Notes: generated from the sequence alone by a model not told the origin. A DNA stretch of 64,000 nt from Atrina japonica (GCA_030159075.1 BROG01000297.1:35001-99000), one strand, 5' to 3'. Positions 1-13,573 are shown, counted from the stretch's first letter. Program-made: numbers and translations.

Positions 1-1063
1 AGCTATGATTGGCAGTAAAACTAAACATAAATGCCGGTAACACTAATAAATGGAGGGGGGTGTTGAGAGTCGGCATCAGGGTTGGGCATCAGTAAATAAA
101 TTTTGTTTGGAGCATGCTAATAAAACAGCATACTGATAATATGGACTAAGGCATTGCCTTGAAGCGAGTGCAGCTTTGTCATTGTACCATTGTTATGTAA
201 CATTGATTTAAATGCAGCCAATGTATGTATAGCTCATTTTCTATCCCCTTGGCCTTACATTTACAATAATTTGAATAAAGTGCTCGCTTAAAATCATGCT
301 GAAATTGTTGTCAAATTGAAAGTAAAGCAAAACTGGCGTTGTTTTATTGGAACAGCAAGATGTTGGTAAGCCATCTAGGCTGTTACTAATCTGGCTATAA
401 ATAATACATAGGTAAACCTATGGAGAGGGCGAAGGCATTCATCAACAGTTTTACATGTTCAGTCAATCCCTTTGGGGAATCCTCAAAGGCAAAGGGATTA
501 ATATTCAGTGTTTTTATCACGTAAATGTCCCGGTTATTCACTCATTGTTTTAAATAAAATATTGATTGACTGACTGTTTCTTCTGTGCTAAAACTTAAAT
601 ATAATCTATGTGGTATTTATTAGTCATGAATTAAATGCACAAACATGTTTTTATGCAATATATTTTCTCTATCCCAGCATATCCATAATTTCGTGTATTT
701 CACATTACCAGAATAATTGAGGCGCTTCGTGATCGGGTTCGATGTACAACTCTGGTCGTTATGGCCTAGTCTCGGTCTGCAAAACGTTTGCTAGTACGGT
801 AGTTTATTACTTTGTTTGTAATGCACTTAAAAAGTAATGACTTCGCATTTCCGACATTTTGTTTCTGTCACGCGCAAATTCCCGATGTGAGCAGAATTTT
901 TTCCAAAGTAGTACGGGTCCCCGGATGTAGTGGGAATTAAAAAATGTGAGCTTCTCTACATATATGAGGGCTTCGCCCTCTATTATGGGATCAAGCTGTT
1001 ATATCTAGGCTGTAACTAATCCGGCAGTTACGGGATCAGGCTGCCAACAAACCCATTGTACTC
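1..1063. repeat. Gene-free repeat mosaic, first segment
   Basis: No coding or RNA signal. Positions about 398-810 are a diverged copy of about 2561-3005, sharing the gagggcgaa, tcacgtaaatgtcccgg and cgtgatcgggtt blocks. About 330-398 and 985-1064 form the left part of a larger repeat whose compact copy lies reversed at 5221-5530. A near-duplicated ctaggctgt-actaatc block at about 378-395 and 1001-1018 brackets the 398-1000 segment, as if it had been inserted. Confidence 0.55.
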
Positions 1064-1068
1064 AACCA

Positions 1069-2337
1069 TAGTGTTGAATCTAGGATATGAAAAGGGCACA
1101 CAAAATCAGTGTGAAAGGGCACACAATTTCAGTTTGAAAGGGCACTTTAAATGCGTAAATTGATTTTGAAGGCACCTGCACTAGAACGTGTGCATATTCT
1201 CGGGGCATTAACAAATTTTAAATACTTTTCTTTAAAAATATTTAAAAAAACAAAAGATAGTTTTTCTAGAAAAAGAATTATTTAATATTTTTTTTCAATG
1301 AAAAAAGGGGCACAAGGGCTAGCCCTGGCCTGAAATTTTTATTTTTATTATTTTTTTTTTTTTGCCAATCCAGAAATATATATATTATATAAGAATCCAA
1401 AAAAATAGCTGTGAAATTTGTCTATTGATTAATTAAAACAAGCTAGCAAATGTCTTATGTTAAGTATTTGATACATAATTTACACTTTGAGATGTGAAAA
1501 AAATTATTTCCTAAATTGGTAATCGATTGTCATGCTTAAATTATCTAAATAAATTCAACAAATTTGTTAGATTTAGGCCTATTTGAATTTTTCCTCACTA
1601 TATCACATAGGAAAGGAAAAGTCCCGAAAATTCCGGGAGTCGTGTGACACGAAGTTGATAAAGTCCGAAAACAAATTTGCTTTTAGATTTGGCAGAAGAC
1701 TTGGCAGTTTATTCCCATTTACAGTATTTTCACAGTGATTATGGCTTTAATTCCTAGAATTCCTACATGTATATTAGTACTTCGTACGACAGGCAACTAC
1801 AAGCAATTTGCGTGAATCGGTTTAAAATCAACATGTCCGTGGAGACAAGCTATTTTCCCACTCGCGAACTAGAGCCTGCTTCAAATGATGAATTCAACCA
1901 CGTAGCAGCACATAACCTTTTTAAATGGGATATTTTGAAATAAAACATCGTTTTATTTGCTTGTACATTTATTTTTTACGTATACATTTAATTTTCTAGC
2001 CATTTGAAAATAGCGGAAATTCAGCGAGTTTGTCGATATTCCCAATCACCTATGAGTCGTTTGACTGCCCTATCTCGGGGATTACCTGAGGGTTTCAACG
2101 TGAAATATACATAGTCTTGACACGGGTAATTGGGGCAATTAACAGATTAAAGAGTAAACAATAGGGATGGGGGTTTTCACAAGCAATTTCGCCGAAGGGA
2201 TTTTTTTAGGGGGGGGGGGGGGGCGTTATTGGCGATTGACATCATGAAAAAGGGCATGGCGCTGGAAAAAAGGGCATGGCGTTTCAAAAAAAGGGCATGG
2301 CGCGGCGCCATGCTATGTTGCTCTAGATTCAACACTA
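1069..2337. mobile_element. 1,269-bp insertion with 15-bp perfect TIRs and 5-bp target duplication
   Basis: Left end TAGTGTTGAATCTAG (1069-1083) is the exact reverse complement of the right end (2323-2337). AACCA lies directly outside both ends (1064-1068 and 2338-2342). Joining the flanks and dropping one AACCA recreates, without gaps over about 49 bp, the related repeat on the minus strand near 5370-5430, which serves as an empty site. Interior: repeated aaagggcac units on the left, aaagggcatggcg units on the right, and a G run at about 2210-2223. No transposase frame is present, so it is non-autonomous. The superfamily is not identified. Confidence 0.75.
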
Positions 2338-2560
2338 AACCAAGTGAATAATTCAACCAATCAGATTAGAAATTTAGGGCATTCATGTTTCTAGGAACCC
2401 GTATGCTCGAGCCTCGTTTGGGATGTGCCGGTTGAAATTTTTGAAGCCCATAGTACACACTGGAGGACTGAGACCGTAACTTACGGCGTAAGAAGGCGCT
2501 GTAATCATTGGACTTGACTCAAGTTGCGACATTTCTACAATAAAGTGCTATCTAGCGCTC

Positions 2561-3005
2561 GCATAATAATACATAAATAAACCTATGGAGAGGGCGAAAG
2601 CATTTGTCAACAGTTAAACATGTTCAGATAATCCCTTTGGGGATTCTGTCCTGTTGCCCCTAGCGGGGACGACAGAATCGTCAAAAGGGATTAATGTTCT
2701 GTGTTTTTATCACGTAAATGTCCCGGCCATTCACTCATTGTGTTAAATATAATATTGAGTGGCTGACTGTTTCCTTGGTGTTAAAACTTAAACTATGTGT
2801 TACAAGTATTTATTAATATTAGTCATGAATTAAATGCAACATTACCGGTATGTTTTTATGCTTTATACTTTGCTCTATCCTAGCATATCCATCATTTCAT
2901 GCAGTCACAATACCCAAATAATGGATGCGATTCGTGATCGGGTTCAATGTACAACACTAGTCATTATGGCCTAGTCTAAGTCTGCAAAAGGTTTGCTATA
3001 GTCTG
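2561..3005. repeat. Diverged second copy of the 398-810 repeat
   Basis: Shares long blocks with 398-810 in the same orientation. It carries an extra hairpin of about 45 bp (attctgtcctgttgcccc pairing with its complement, about 2642-2680) that the first copy lacks. That copy has a deletion or this one gained an insertion. Confidence 0.6.
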
Positions 3006-3811
3006 TGCCAAGTAACCTAGGTCCGCTGGTTTTGGCTGATTGAAATAAAGTGGTTGATACTTACCACTTATTTAACGTAGCAGTATCTTATATATACTGA
3101 ATTAAATATCCATGTCCATGACAAATAAAAATTAATCGCAGGATTTTTAAATATGTGTAATGATTCATCCTAGCGTGAACTACACATATAGACACGAGTG
3201 AATTACAAATATAGACAACACAGGTCCAGCTGCCCCTTTCGGTTGCAGATTCCAGTCACCAGCTAGCTCTTACAGAATAAAATAAAACAAAACTATCAAA
3301 TTTACCTTAGACACTAGTATATTTATTTTATATTTATTGTATATTAATAAACTAAATAAATAAGAAAAATATGAAGAGACAGCACAAATTCACATTACAA
3401 ATAAAAAACACCTTAGCAGGTCTAAATTACCTGCCTTGGGACACTGAGTGAAAATTCGGCCACACACTGAAGCACGTTTTATTGGCCACACATTTTACCA
3501 AATAAAACAACCACAAAAGTAAACCAAATAAATTATTCATTTCATTCTTCCTACAACTAAAGTCTGAAAATGAACAGTGAGTAACAATATCACTTAACCC
3601 AAACTATTTCACATGTATCTCGTGCACCAGCCCCCCCCCCCCCCCTTTTTTGGCAAAGATAGGCATAGGTGTTGAAAATTGGGGCTAAACCCCCAAGACG
3701 TTTCTGGTGTGTGTGTGTTTTAAGTTGGTTTAGCCCCCCCCCCACTTCTGGCGTGTGTGTGTTTTAAGTTGGTTTAGCCCCCCCACTTTCAATTTGCTTC
3801 CGATGCCTATT

Positions 3812-3812
<1 letters not shown>

Positions 3813-3890
<78 letters not shown>

Positions 3891-3910
3891 GTGTGTGTGT
3901 GTGTGTGTGT
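3813..3910. repeat. (TA)n then (TG)n microsatellite
   Basis: About 75 bp of TA followed by about 20 bp of TG. Short poly-IY frames across it are artefacts. Upstream (3620-3790) is a short duplicated C-rich segment with tggtgtgtgtgtgtttt. Confidence 0.95.
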
Positions 3911-4440
3911 TCATTAAAAATCCACTGGATGAAAATATAGAAATGAAATAAAATATTAATTTTCTAAGTTTATGTAACATTTTATTGTTTCGATCCATTT
4001 AAAACAAGGTTATTAACTGCATGTTGACCTTTTTGTGCATTTTTTATCAATCCAGTAGTGTTTATATGCCTATATTTTTCATATTTGTTGCTCTAATATT
4101 GAGGCAACCTTAAACTTTGTTTTTAAATATTTAGCGCCAGTTTCTTTTCGACAGAATTTACAAAACAGAGACTGCCCACTAGAATTGAAATTTTGCCTGT
4201 AAGTTAAAATCTAGAGTCCAACACCCATGACTTGATCGTCAGACAAAACACTATGAAGTTCTTTAATTTATAGGTTCTTGTCCGACTCTCGATTTTAATT
4301 TACAGATAAAATTCCCAGTTCCGACTGTGGTTAATCCCTTTGGGGATTCTGTTTCGGCCGTTTTATTGTGTTGCCCCACGATAAAACGGCCACGATATAA
4401 TCCCCACAGGAATTAGGCTGTGGTCTGCCTGCCCTCCTCG

Positions 4441-4540
4441 TCGAACACTATGCCGAACTTTCTGCCCCGATTTTACCACTTAAAAATCGCTTAAATTAAA
4501 ATCGAAATCGGGGCAGAAAGTTCGGCCTAGTCGAACACTA
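4441..4540. repeat. Fold-back insert of 80 bp flanked by 10-bp direct repeats
   Basis: Perfect 21-bp arms (4452-4472 and 4506-4526; core gaactttctgccccgatt) enclose a 33-nt loop. TCGAACACTA occurs immediately outside on both sides (4441-4450 and 4531-4540), which looks like a target duplication. It could also be a locally duplicated junction. Confidence 0.65.
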
Positions 4541-5119
4541 GCCATAACTCTGTTCCAGTATTCCTTTAACCAGGATCGTGTAAATTTAGTATTGTCTAAT
4601 GATGCTTCTGTTGAAATCGACCGAGAGAAGAAAATGCCATCGTGTGCTGTTAGGAAAATTTCAAGTCGAAAACATGAGAGCAATACAACGTGTTTTTATA
4701 CAGTAATCAACGCGAGTTAGATGCCGAGACTGAATAACCAAATTTGTTGTTGTAAAGCGCATAACAGACCATGGTTTCGATCATGTAATTTCACAGTGAG
4801 AACGGACAAACTTTTGATTTCCGGTTCGGGGAAAAACTGGTCGCAATGTGGCGACTGAATGAGGATAAACACTCGCCAAAATCTAAAAAATGGTCGCATT
4901 TGCGAGTGATTTGGTCGCATTGTAGATTGCTGAGCCAGCAAAATTCTTTGAACATTGAAAAGATTTTATGCATCAGAGAAGCAGAAATCATATGTAAGGG
5001 ATTACAATGGATAGTACGGTAGTTAATTAGCTCATTTGCAATGCGCTTTTAAGTTATGACTTTGCAATTCTGACATGTTTATGTCTCGGACAAATTCCCG
5101 ATGTGAGCAACCATCCAAC

Positions 5120-5216
5120 CATCTCACATACTCCCCTGTGAAATCCAAGGATCAAATCCGGTTGCAGTCATAGTGAGAAGTGAATGTGCTAACCACTGCT
5201 CTACTTGGGCACCCTC
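5120..5216 (-). mobile_element. tRNA-derived SINE head
   Basis: The minus strand reads as a tRNA-like RNA polymerase III promoter. An A-box-like GTAGAGCAGTGGTTAGCAC is followed about 40 nt later by a B-box-like GGATTTGATCC. Acceptor and anticodon arms do not fold into a clean tRNA, so it is not a functional tRNA gene. Confidence 0.5.
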
Positions 5217-5220
5217 CATC

Positions 5221-5530
5221 TGGAATTAAGTCCAATAATTACAGCGCCCTCTTATGGTCAGAGTCCGCCAGTGTGTACTACATGTATGGGCTTTAAATAC
5301 TTTACTAATACTACTGGTACATGGCAAAGAACTCTATGATTTGTCAGAATTCCTAGAATCATGGCTGCTGTAAATGTTTAATCTGATTGGTTGTGTTATA
5401 CATGTTTTTGCATACAATGAGTTTGTTGTCTGCCCAACCCTGTAATTGCCGAAGTAGTACGTAACAGCCTGGATATGACAGCTTACCAACATTTTAATGT
5501 TCCAATAAAACAATATCAATGCCAAATATG
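5221..5530 (-). repeat. Compact reverse copy of the 330-2540 repeat (empty-site copy)
   Basis: Its reverse complement aligns to 335-400, 985-1064 and 2342-2530 in order, without the 1069-2337 element and without the 398-1000 segment. Shared blocks include ccaatcagatta, tgttggtaagc and ggcgctgtaat-attggactt. A further related piece (gattacagcgccctctt) lies near 37141. Confidence 0.6.
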
Positions 5531-5569
5531 CCTTACAGTTTAGCTAAGGATCATATTAACAAAATTTCA

Positions 5570-6475
5570 AGGCCATGGGGTCAAAGGTCATGGTCATGGG
5601 CACCTAAGTAAATGGAAAATATAGGTAAGTTTTTTTTTGTAAAATTTTAGACATTTTTGACTACTTCTCCAGAACCATTGGGCCAATGTGTACCAAACTT
5701 GGCTGGAAGTATAATCATATAAAACCACATAAAGTATTTGGATGAAAAGGGGCTAGGACCAAATGGCTAAATATACAGTAGAACGAATGAGTCAGCAGAT
5801 ATTTTTTTTTTAATACATGTACGTGTATCTCCAAAGTTATTAAAGCTAAAGCAAAGATCTACATAAAAGTGAGTAGTGCCTAAATTGTCAGGTCAACCCT
5901 TTTGGAAGTTATTTCCTATTTTAAGTGGGCATTTCATGTTTTTGGCTTTTTTTAACATCATGAAAATCATATGTATGATACATGTAGACAGAGAGAAAGT
6001 GAAATAAAGAAAAATTATCTGTTTGCAAAGATCTACAAAAAAGTCAGTAAATTGTCAGGTCAACCCTTTTTGGGAGTTATTTCCTCTTTTAAGTGGGCAT
6101 TTCATGTTTTTGGCTTTTTTAACATCATGAAAATCACATGTATGATACATGTAGATAGAGAGAAAGTGAAAGAAGCAAAAATTATCTGTTTGCAAAGATC
6201 TACAAAAAAGTAAACTGGGCAGAAATAGTCAGGTCAATGGTTATTGGACTCATTTGGAGTTATCTCCCCTTAAGATTTAAGTGGATTTTTCATGTTTTTT
6301 ATCTGGAAAAATGTAATAGATAATGAGAAAGTGAAAGAAGCAAAAATGTTCAACACACAAAGATCTACAAAGATGTAAGTAGGGCGGAAATTGTCAGGTA
6401 AACACTTACATTTGTACGGTAATTCATTTTTTGTTTTGCTCAGGTGACCATTAAGGCCCATTGGGTCTCTTGTGC
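5570..6475. repeat. Dispersed element with internal tandem repeats, copy 1
   Basis: Begins with ctacttctccagaaccattg and ggggctaggaccaaa blocks. It continues with about three diverged units of about 130-150 bp (gcaaagatctacaaaaa, gtcaggtcaaccctt, ggagttatttcc, tttttcatgtttt). It ends with caggtgaccattaaggccca. Same architecture as 11735-12882. It lies just upstream of the CCDC47 start. Class unknown; small frames in it are not genes. Confidence 0.6.
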
Positions 6476-6570
6476 ATTTTCTCAGACAACTTGATGCAAT
6501 ATGTACATGTACATAAATATAATTGTAGTAATTACTGACTTATTGTTATACTTCCATTGTCTGTTACAGA

Positions 6571-7485
6571 ATGAAATACAAACTGATGTTCGTGTTGGCT
6601 TTCCTAGCCTTGACAGCCGTGTCAATGGCCAATGCAGCTAATCAACATGATGCTGAAATTGATGACAACGAATTTGCCGAGTTTGAAGATGGTATATACA
6701 ACATCCTTCTATATGATTTAGTTCATTGTAGGGTAAATGATCCATATACATGTAGCTTCAGAATCTTCTATTACACACTCTAAGTTTACAGTTTATACAG
6801 TAGAACCTGTCTTGAAAGACCACCCCATCTGACACTGAAATAGTGTCTCTCATGAGTTTTTATATATGTAAACCATTATTCAACTGAAGGGTTCTCTATA
6901 CCCTAAAAGGAATGACCATAACCTGCAGATAGCAATAATGAAGACTTCAAAATGAAATTCATCGAGAACGAAAAGGAGGTTACATGATTTGTATTTGTCG
7001 TACTCTGAGCTACTCTCCACATAACCTGAATGATCGCTCCTGCGTTATTTTGCGGTCTGTACTCAGTCTGTTAATACTATTTCTATTGACAGAGGATGCT
7101 GCTTTTGAAGATGATAAAGATACTTCTGCTCCACCACAACAAGACAAGGGAAATAAGCAAGATACAAAAGTAGAACAAGATGAGACTGAGGATGAAGAGG
7201 ACTCCACTGTGGAGGTAATTATTGGCACTGTTCGGACCGCCCTTTATTTTCAGTGAAATCTTTGTATCAGTTTGTATGCCCCCCCCCCCCCACCTGAAAG
7301 ATCACTGTTCAGACTATCCTTTTATTTTCAATAAAATCTTTGTATCAGTTTTTATGCCCCCGAGCCTGAAACTGGAAGGTCTGCCGGGGGCTTCTAGTGT
7401 TTGGGTCATCCGTTTGGCTGGCTGGCTGTCTGTCTGTCCATCCTTCTGTCCCACTTACATATAATGTGCAATATTTTGTTGGGAC

Positions 7486-7521
<36 letters not shown>

Positions 7522-8754
7522 TTAAAAGTATAAATTTCTTTAGACTGAATTTTCCCAATGATTTGACAATTCTTTGACCACTTTACTCTTCTACAAACAG
7601 ACCGAGGATGATGAGTTTGAACACTTCACAGATGAGGATGAGTTTGAAGGCTTTGATAAAGACAGAGAATCTGGAACCAAGTCACAAGAACATCAGGGAA
7701 TCCAGAGTGCCGAGGTATGTTGTTATTATATGTACAGTCAACTCCGCTTACAATGAGTCCATATATAATCTAATACGAGGATATATCTCTTCCATATGCA
7801 TTTCCTACTCTATACTATATAAATCCGAATAACGAAGTCTGAATGTTAAAATCCAGCTAGAATGAGGTTAAAATCTATCTCCTTGCCACTTCATTATAAG
7901 TTTAGTTGACTGTATATTTGTAAGTCATTTGCATAAGTTACAAAAAGCTAATTGTATGTAAATCGGTAAAAATTTCAAGAATAACATGAACTCAATGTGA
8001 CATTTGTTTTTAAAAAAAGTCATCTTTCAAAAAGCCTAAAGGGCTCGACCAAGTTTGATCGCCACTTTTGGTGAGTTATGGACCATTGATTAACGAAGAA
8101 AGTCATTTTCTGCTGTTTCTATGCAATCTTGGCAACAAATGTTTGATTTTCTTCAAACTTGGTAACTAGGTTATATGCCTAAAGGGCTCAGTGAAGTTCA
8201 ATCGCCACTTTTGGCACACATTATTTGGCCCCTTGATTAATGAAAAAAGACATTTTACCACGGATCTGCTTAGCATCATTACATGTACAAGTATGAAATA
8301 TTCAATGTATGCTTATTTCAACCAGTTCACTTTATTCCATAATACACGTTCAATAACACATCTAACCTGTGTATAAGGCTTTAGTTTTTGTTCGATTTCC
8401 AAGCAATACATCTTGTGTCAACAGCATGAAAATTACTTGTTTCAACCTAACCTCAAAAGAGTTCACCTACAATATGATTACCCCATTACAAAAGGGAGAG
8501 AAAGCGGGGGATATAAATTCTGCGAATTAGCTTGTTGATATGAGTTTTTTTTTTCTTTCAGATACCTCTGTATCTCAGAACAAACTGGGACAGCTTTTAC
8601 ATGGAAATATTGATGCTAGCTGGCCTCGGAGTTTATTTTCTGAATTTTCTTCAAGGAAAGAGTAAAAATCATAAATTAGCTCAATCATGGCTGAATGCAC
8701 ATAAAGATATACTGGAACAAAACTTTTCCATTGTTGGTGAGTATATAAAGGCCA

Positions 8755-8816
<62 letters not shown>

Positions 8817-8825
8817 ATCTCTCTC

Positions 8826-8875
<50 letters not shown>

Positions 8876-10219
8876 TATAAGTTAACATATGAATTTTGAC
8901 ATGAAATAACAAACGAAATGAATGTTGTTTTGATTTTATAGGGGATGATGGCACAAGTAAAGAGGCCCAGTCTGGAACATTAATGAAGGAATCTGAGAAC
9001 ATTTATGCCCTGTGGTGCAGTGGTAGATCCTGTGTAGAGGGCATGTTGGTGGAACTTAAATTTCTCAAAAGACAGGACCTCATCAGCTCCATTGCTGGAA
9101 TTTTCAAACCTGCTTGTGATCAAATTGTGAGTTGAGTGGTGTGTTTCTCAGAAATTTTTTTTCCATCATTTTTGGGTTTTTTGATAACAGTAATTCAAAA
9201 TGTATAAATTTGATATCAAAGTATGTGATGAAACACATGTTTTGCAAGATTGGTTGAGGTCAGTTTTACCTGCTACTATCGCTCATACAGCTACAATACT
9301 TACATGGTACTGTACATGTCTCATGATTCTAAATACATCCCATGCCTCACATACATATGTACTGGATTTTTATTGTAATTTTTGCAAAAAAATGACCTGT
9401 GTTTACAGTGACCAGCTCATTTGCCACTCGAATATGGTCTCTCGAGACAGGTGGTCTGTTAAAAGATATTTTATTCGTAGTCAGACCACTAAATAAGACA
9501 GGAACGATCGTTCAGGTTACATGGAGGTTACGACAAATACAAATCAAGTAACTTCCTTTTCCTTCTCGATGAATTTCATTTTTTTAAGTTTTCATTATTG
9601 TTATTGCAACCTGCAGGTTACGGTCATTCCTTTTAGCGTAACCTGTGGCCTGACAGTATTATTGAATTGTATGGTTCTCAAAATGTGGTCTCTCAAGACA
9701 GGTTTCACTGTATTTGTGTTTCAATATACCTTTTTTGTTTTTTATATGTAGGTTGTACAAGTTGACATGGAGCCCAAAGTGATGGATAAGTTTGTCTTTG
9801 CTATAGCACAGAAACGTTCAGCAAGCAAGCTCCATAAGGACTTACTAGATCTGGTCAGTACAAATGAGGAAACAATATAATACTCCCTTTTTCAATCCTT
9901 TTTTTTTCCGTTGTTCAGATTGATAATTATTAGTTCAAGCATATTCTGTGACTGTATCAAATTTTGAATTTATATTATTCTATTATTTCATCCACAAGAC
10001 TACAAGATTGTACAGTCATGAATATTTAAATGTGTTAAAAACAGTTACAGTAGCAAGAACTTGCTCACACTAACAGATGTAGCGAAACCCTTAAGATTTT
10101 ATCATAATCCTCAAGATTCAGAACCCCAATATATGCCAGTATGATTTCTATGTTGATCTGACAATTGAAAAAAAGGTTTTAAAGTAATAAAAAGAACAGA
10201 GCCACCTGGGTGCTTAAAT

Positions 10220-10261
<42 letters not shown>

Positions 10262-13200
10262 TATTTGTATATCTGCGAATTTCAACATCTTGAGCAACTA
10301 CAACCCCAACCGACACACATGCACACACCACCTTCAGTCAATACAAACCTCTTCATTCATCACTAGTATTTTTCAGCTCTCAATGTTGGCAAGTCTGCAG
10401 ATGCCATCATAATTCATGGCTGTATAAATATTATAATGAACTGGAGCCAGTGATTTCCATTTCAAATTTGCCCCAGCTCTGTTTTCAGTTTTGATGAATT
10501 CCGTTTTTGTTTTTTTTCTGTTTTCATAAGATAAAAAACTAAAGACATACTTTAGATGAAGAATATCTAATAATATAGATTCATAATCATACTTTCAATT
10601 GTCTGCCACACAAATTTAGTGAATGATTTGTCTATGGGGAAGCAAATAAAAAATAAATGCAACCTTGTCTGTTCTGTTTTTTTTTTTATGATAAAATATT
10701 TTATAAATAATTTGTAAGTTCTCTAGACCTACATGACTTATAATACAGAAATTGACACAAGATTATGTGATGCAATATTTTAAATAAACAAAGAAACAAA
10801 GTTTATAACACATAGAAACAGCACATTTGTTCACTGTTTATTATCTCCTGTTGGAATTTTTACAGATTTTTCAAAAACACAAATTCCATTTCAGATTACT
10901 GATTCTGTCTGGGATTCGGTAATAACGAAAAATCACTGGTCCTAATGAACATTTAACTAAATATGTTTTTTCTTAATTAAGAGCAAATGTCTATCAGTTT
11001 ATTCTAAATTTTTTAATCTCTAACAAAATTTTCAAGTCCTTATCGATTATATTTTTCATTCTCAGAGTCAGTTCACAGAAAGAAAAAATGTAGAAAAGAA
11101 GTATGATATTCCAACATGTTTTCAACTGCTGAGTGAAATAGGGGAGGCAACCAACGCTATAATGGACAAAAAGGTACACAACTCATCTCATTTCTTTGAC
11201 ATTTCCTATATGTAAATCAAATCAATGAGATAGCTCTATCAAATTAAAGGGGCATTAGCTGTGTTTTTTTTTTTTCGAAATTCTTTTTTTACTACTTAGA
11301 TTGATTTTTAACAACAAAAAAGAGATATACACTGGCATAATTTTTCTACAATCTGTGAAAGTTTGGCTATTATTCATTAGCAAATGATTAACTCAACCTT
11401 ACTGTTTGTATATTCATACGACAATGGAACTGACGTCATTTGCACAAAATATATAGGAATATAAGAATTTTTATGCCTGTGTTTAATCTCTCATTTGTTA
11501 TTGTACTTCAATCTTAGTAGTAAATAACATAATTTGTTTTTTTGTTTTTGGAAAACAAAGGTAATGCTCCTTTATTGTTGCAAAAACCTGACTTGGTTAA
11601 TTAGTATTGTTGCCAAGAGATGGTTAAAGTGTTTGGTTTTCTACCTGAGTCATTACCACCTGAAGTATTTAGTTATCATCATTTCATTATACATGTAATT
11701 ATTTCAGGTTTCAAGATATAATTGCATTGACATTTAGGGTGTGTAAATTTTTTTGTAAAATTTTCAACATTTTTGACTACTTCTCGAGAACCATTGGACT
11801 AATTTGAACCAAACTTGACAGGAAGTATAACCATGTAAAGGCGCATAAAGTTGCAGATGAAAAGGGGCTAGGACCAAACATGGCTGCCATGGCTAAATAT
11901 AGAACAAATTAGTCAGCAGATATTTTTGATTTGATACATGTATCTCCAAAATTATTAAAGCTAGAGAAAAACCCGTTACCTTAATATGAGCAGCTTGCAA
12001 AAATCTACAAATATTTCATTTTGATGGAAATTGTCGGGTCGACCCTTGTGGGAGTTATTTCCATTGTTTTGTGAATTTTTCATGTTTTTGGATGTTTTTG
12101 GACATTATCTTGAAAAGTATAATAGGTAGAGTAAAAGTGAAAGAAGCAAAAATGTTCAGCATGCAAAGATCTACAAAAAAGTCAATAGGACCAAAATTTT
12201 CAGTTGCCCCCTTATGGGAGTTATTTCCCTTTTTAAATGGATTTTTCATTTTTTGGATGCTTTTTGACATTATCTTGAAAAGTATAATAGATAGAGAAAA
12301 AAGAAAGAAGCAAAAATGTTCAGCATGCAAAGAGCTACAAAAAAGTTAATAGAGCCAAAATTGTCAGGTTGCCCCTTATGGGAGTTTTTACCCTTTTAAG
12401 TGGATATTTCATGTTTTTGGATGTATTTTGAAATTATCTTGAAAAGTATAATAGATAGAGAAAAAGAGAAAGAAGCAAAAATGTTTTGTATGCTTAGATC
12501 TACGAAAAAGTAACAGGAATTAAATTGTCAGGTTAACCCTTGTGAGGGTGATCCTTGTGAAAGTTAGTTCCCCTTTTAAATGGATTCCGCATGTTTTCTA
12601 CTGTTGTTGCACATTATCTTGAAAGATCTATAAAAATATCGAAGGCAAGTCTACCCTTATGCAAGTTAATTTTCCATTTCAATGAGTTTTTCAAGCTGTT
12701 GGTTGCTTTTCAGTATATTGTCAGTAAAATACATTTCACTCAGGTGATTATTAAGGCCCCCAATGAGCCTACTGTTTTTCATGTTTATTAGCCATTTTGT
12801 TTTTTACACATTTTTTATGTTTTCTGCAATGTTGACCAATTTTGCCAGGTGAGCGACTTAAGGCCCCATGGGCCTCTTGGTAATAATTCCAATTAAAAAT
12901 ATTAGGTAGACTTTTCCCTTTTTATACACCTGTAGAAAGAGAGGCGGACACCTTTACATCACTATCAGATCACATCCCTGTATCTCGATTAACTTTGAGT
13001 ACATACAGAATTAGCACAACACTGTGTTCTATTTGTAGGTGTGTCAGGTCCTACAAAAATATGAATCTCTAGTGGAGTATATGCATTTTTCTGACCAGTA
13101 TGCTGGAGCCAGAGTTCAAGAGTAAGATATTTTACTTTTAAGATTTTTTCAATACTACGAAACTTCCTTTTTAATGAATGTGACTGAAAGGTAAGGATAT

Positions 13201-13538
13201 TTTCTCAGGCCCCGCCGCATCCCTACTCCCGCGTCGACGATTTTTATTTTCGTCAAAATCCGGAATTTTTTCATATTCCGATATTGATTTTGTGTTTAGG
13301 AATAACTTAAAGTCGTCTGTGCGCTTGACGAACATAAAAAAGTTACGTTTCTATTGAGGCTGTTACTTAACATTGACTACATCGAGTGAGATGTCTGCCA
13401 AATCTCACATACGAGCAAAGTTTTCTTCATCTTGATAATACACATTTGTGCCCTGGAAGGGTAAGCAGATCATGATTGATAAGATATATCTAGACAGCTG
13501 AAGCAGTGGATTTGATGAAATTTCTCTTTCTTCTTCTG

Positions 13539-13573
<35 letters not shown>

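Noticed and set aside
1..6569. CCDC47 promoter or first exon
   Set aside because: An acceptor before the ATG requires an upstream exon, but no donor in this repeat-rich stretch stood out with promoter-like sequence around it.
8601..8885. Plus-strand 94-codon frame as a separate protein
   Set aside because: It is CCDC47 exon 4 read on through the donor into the TC microsatellite.
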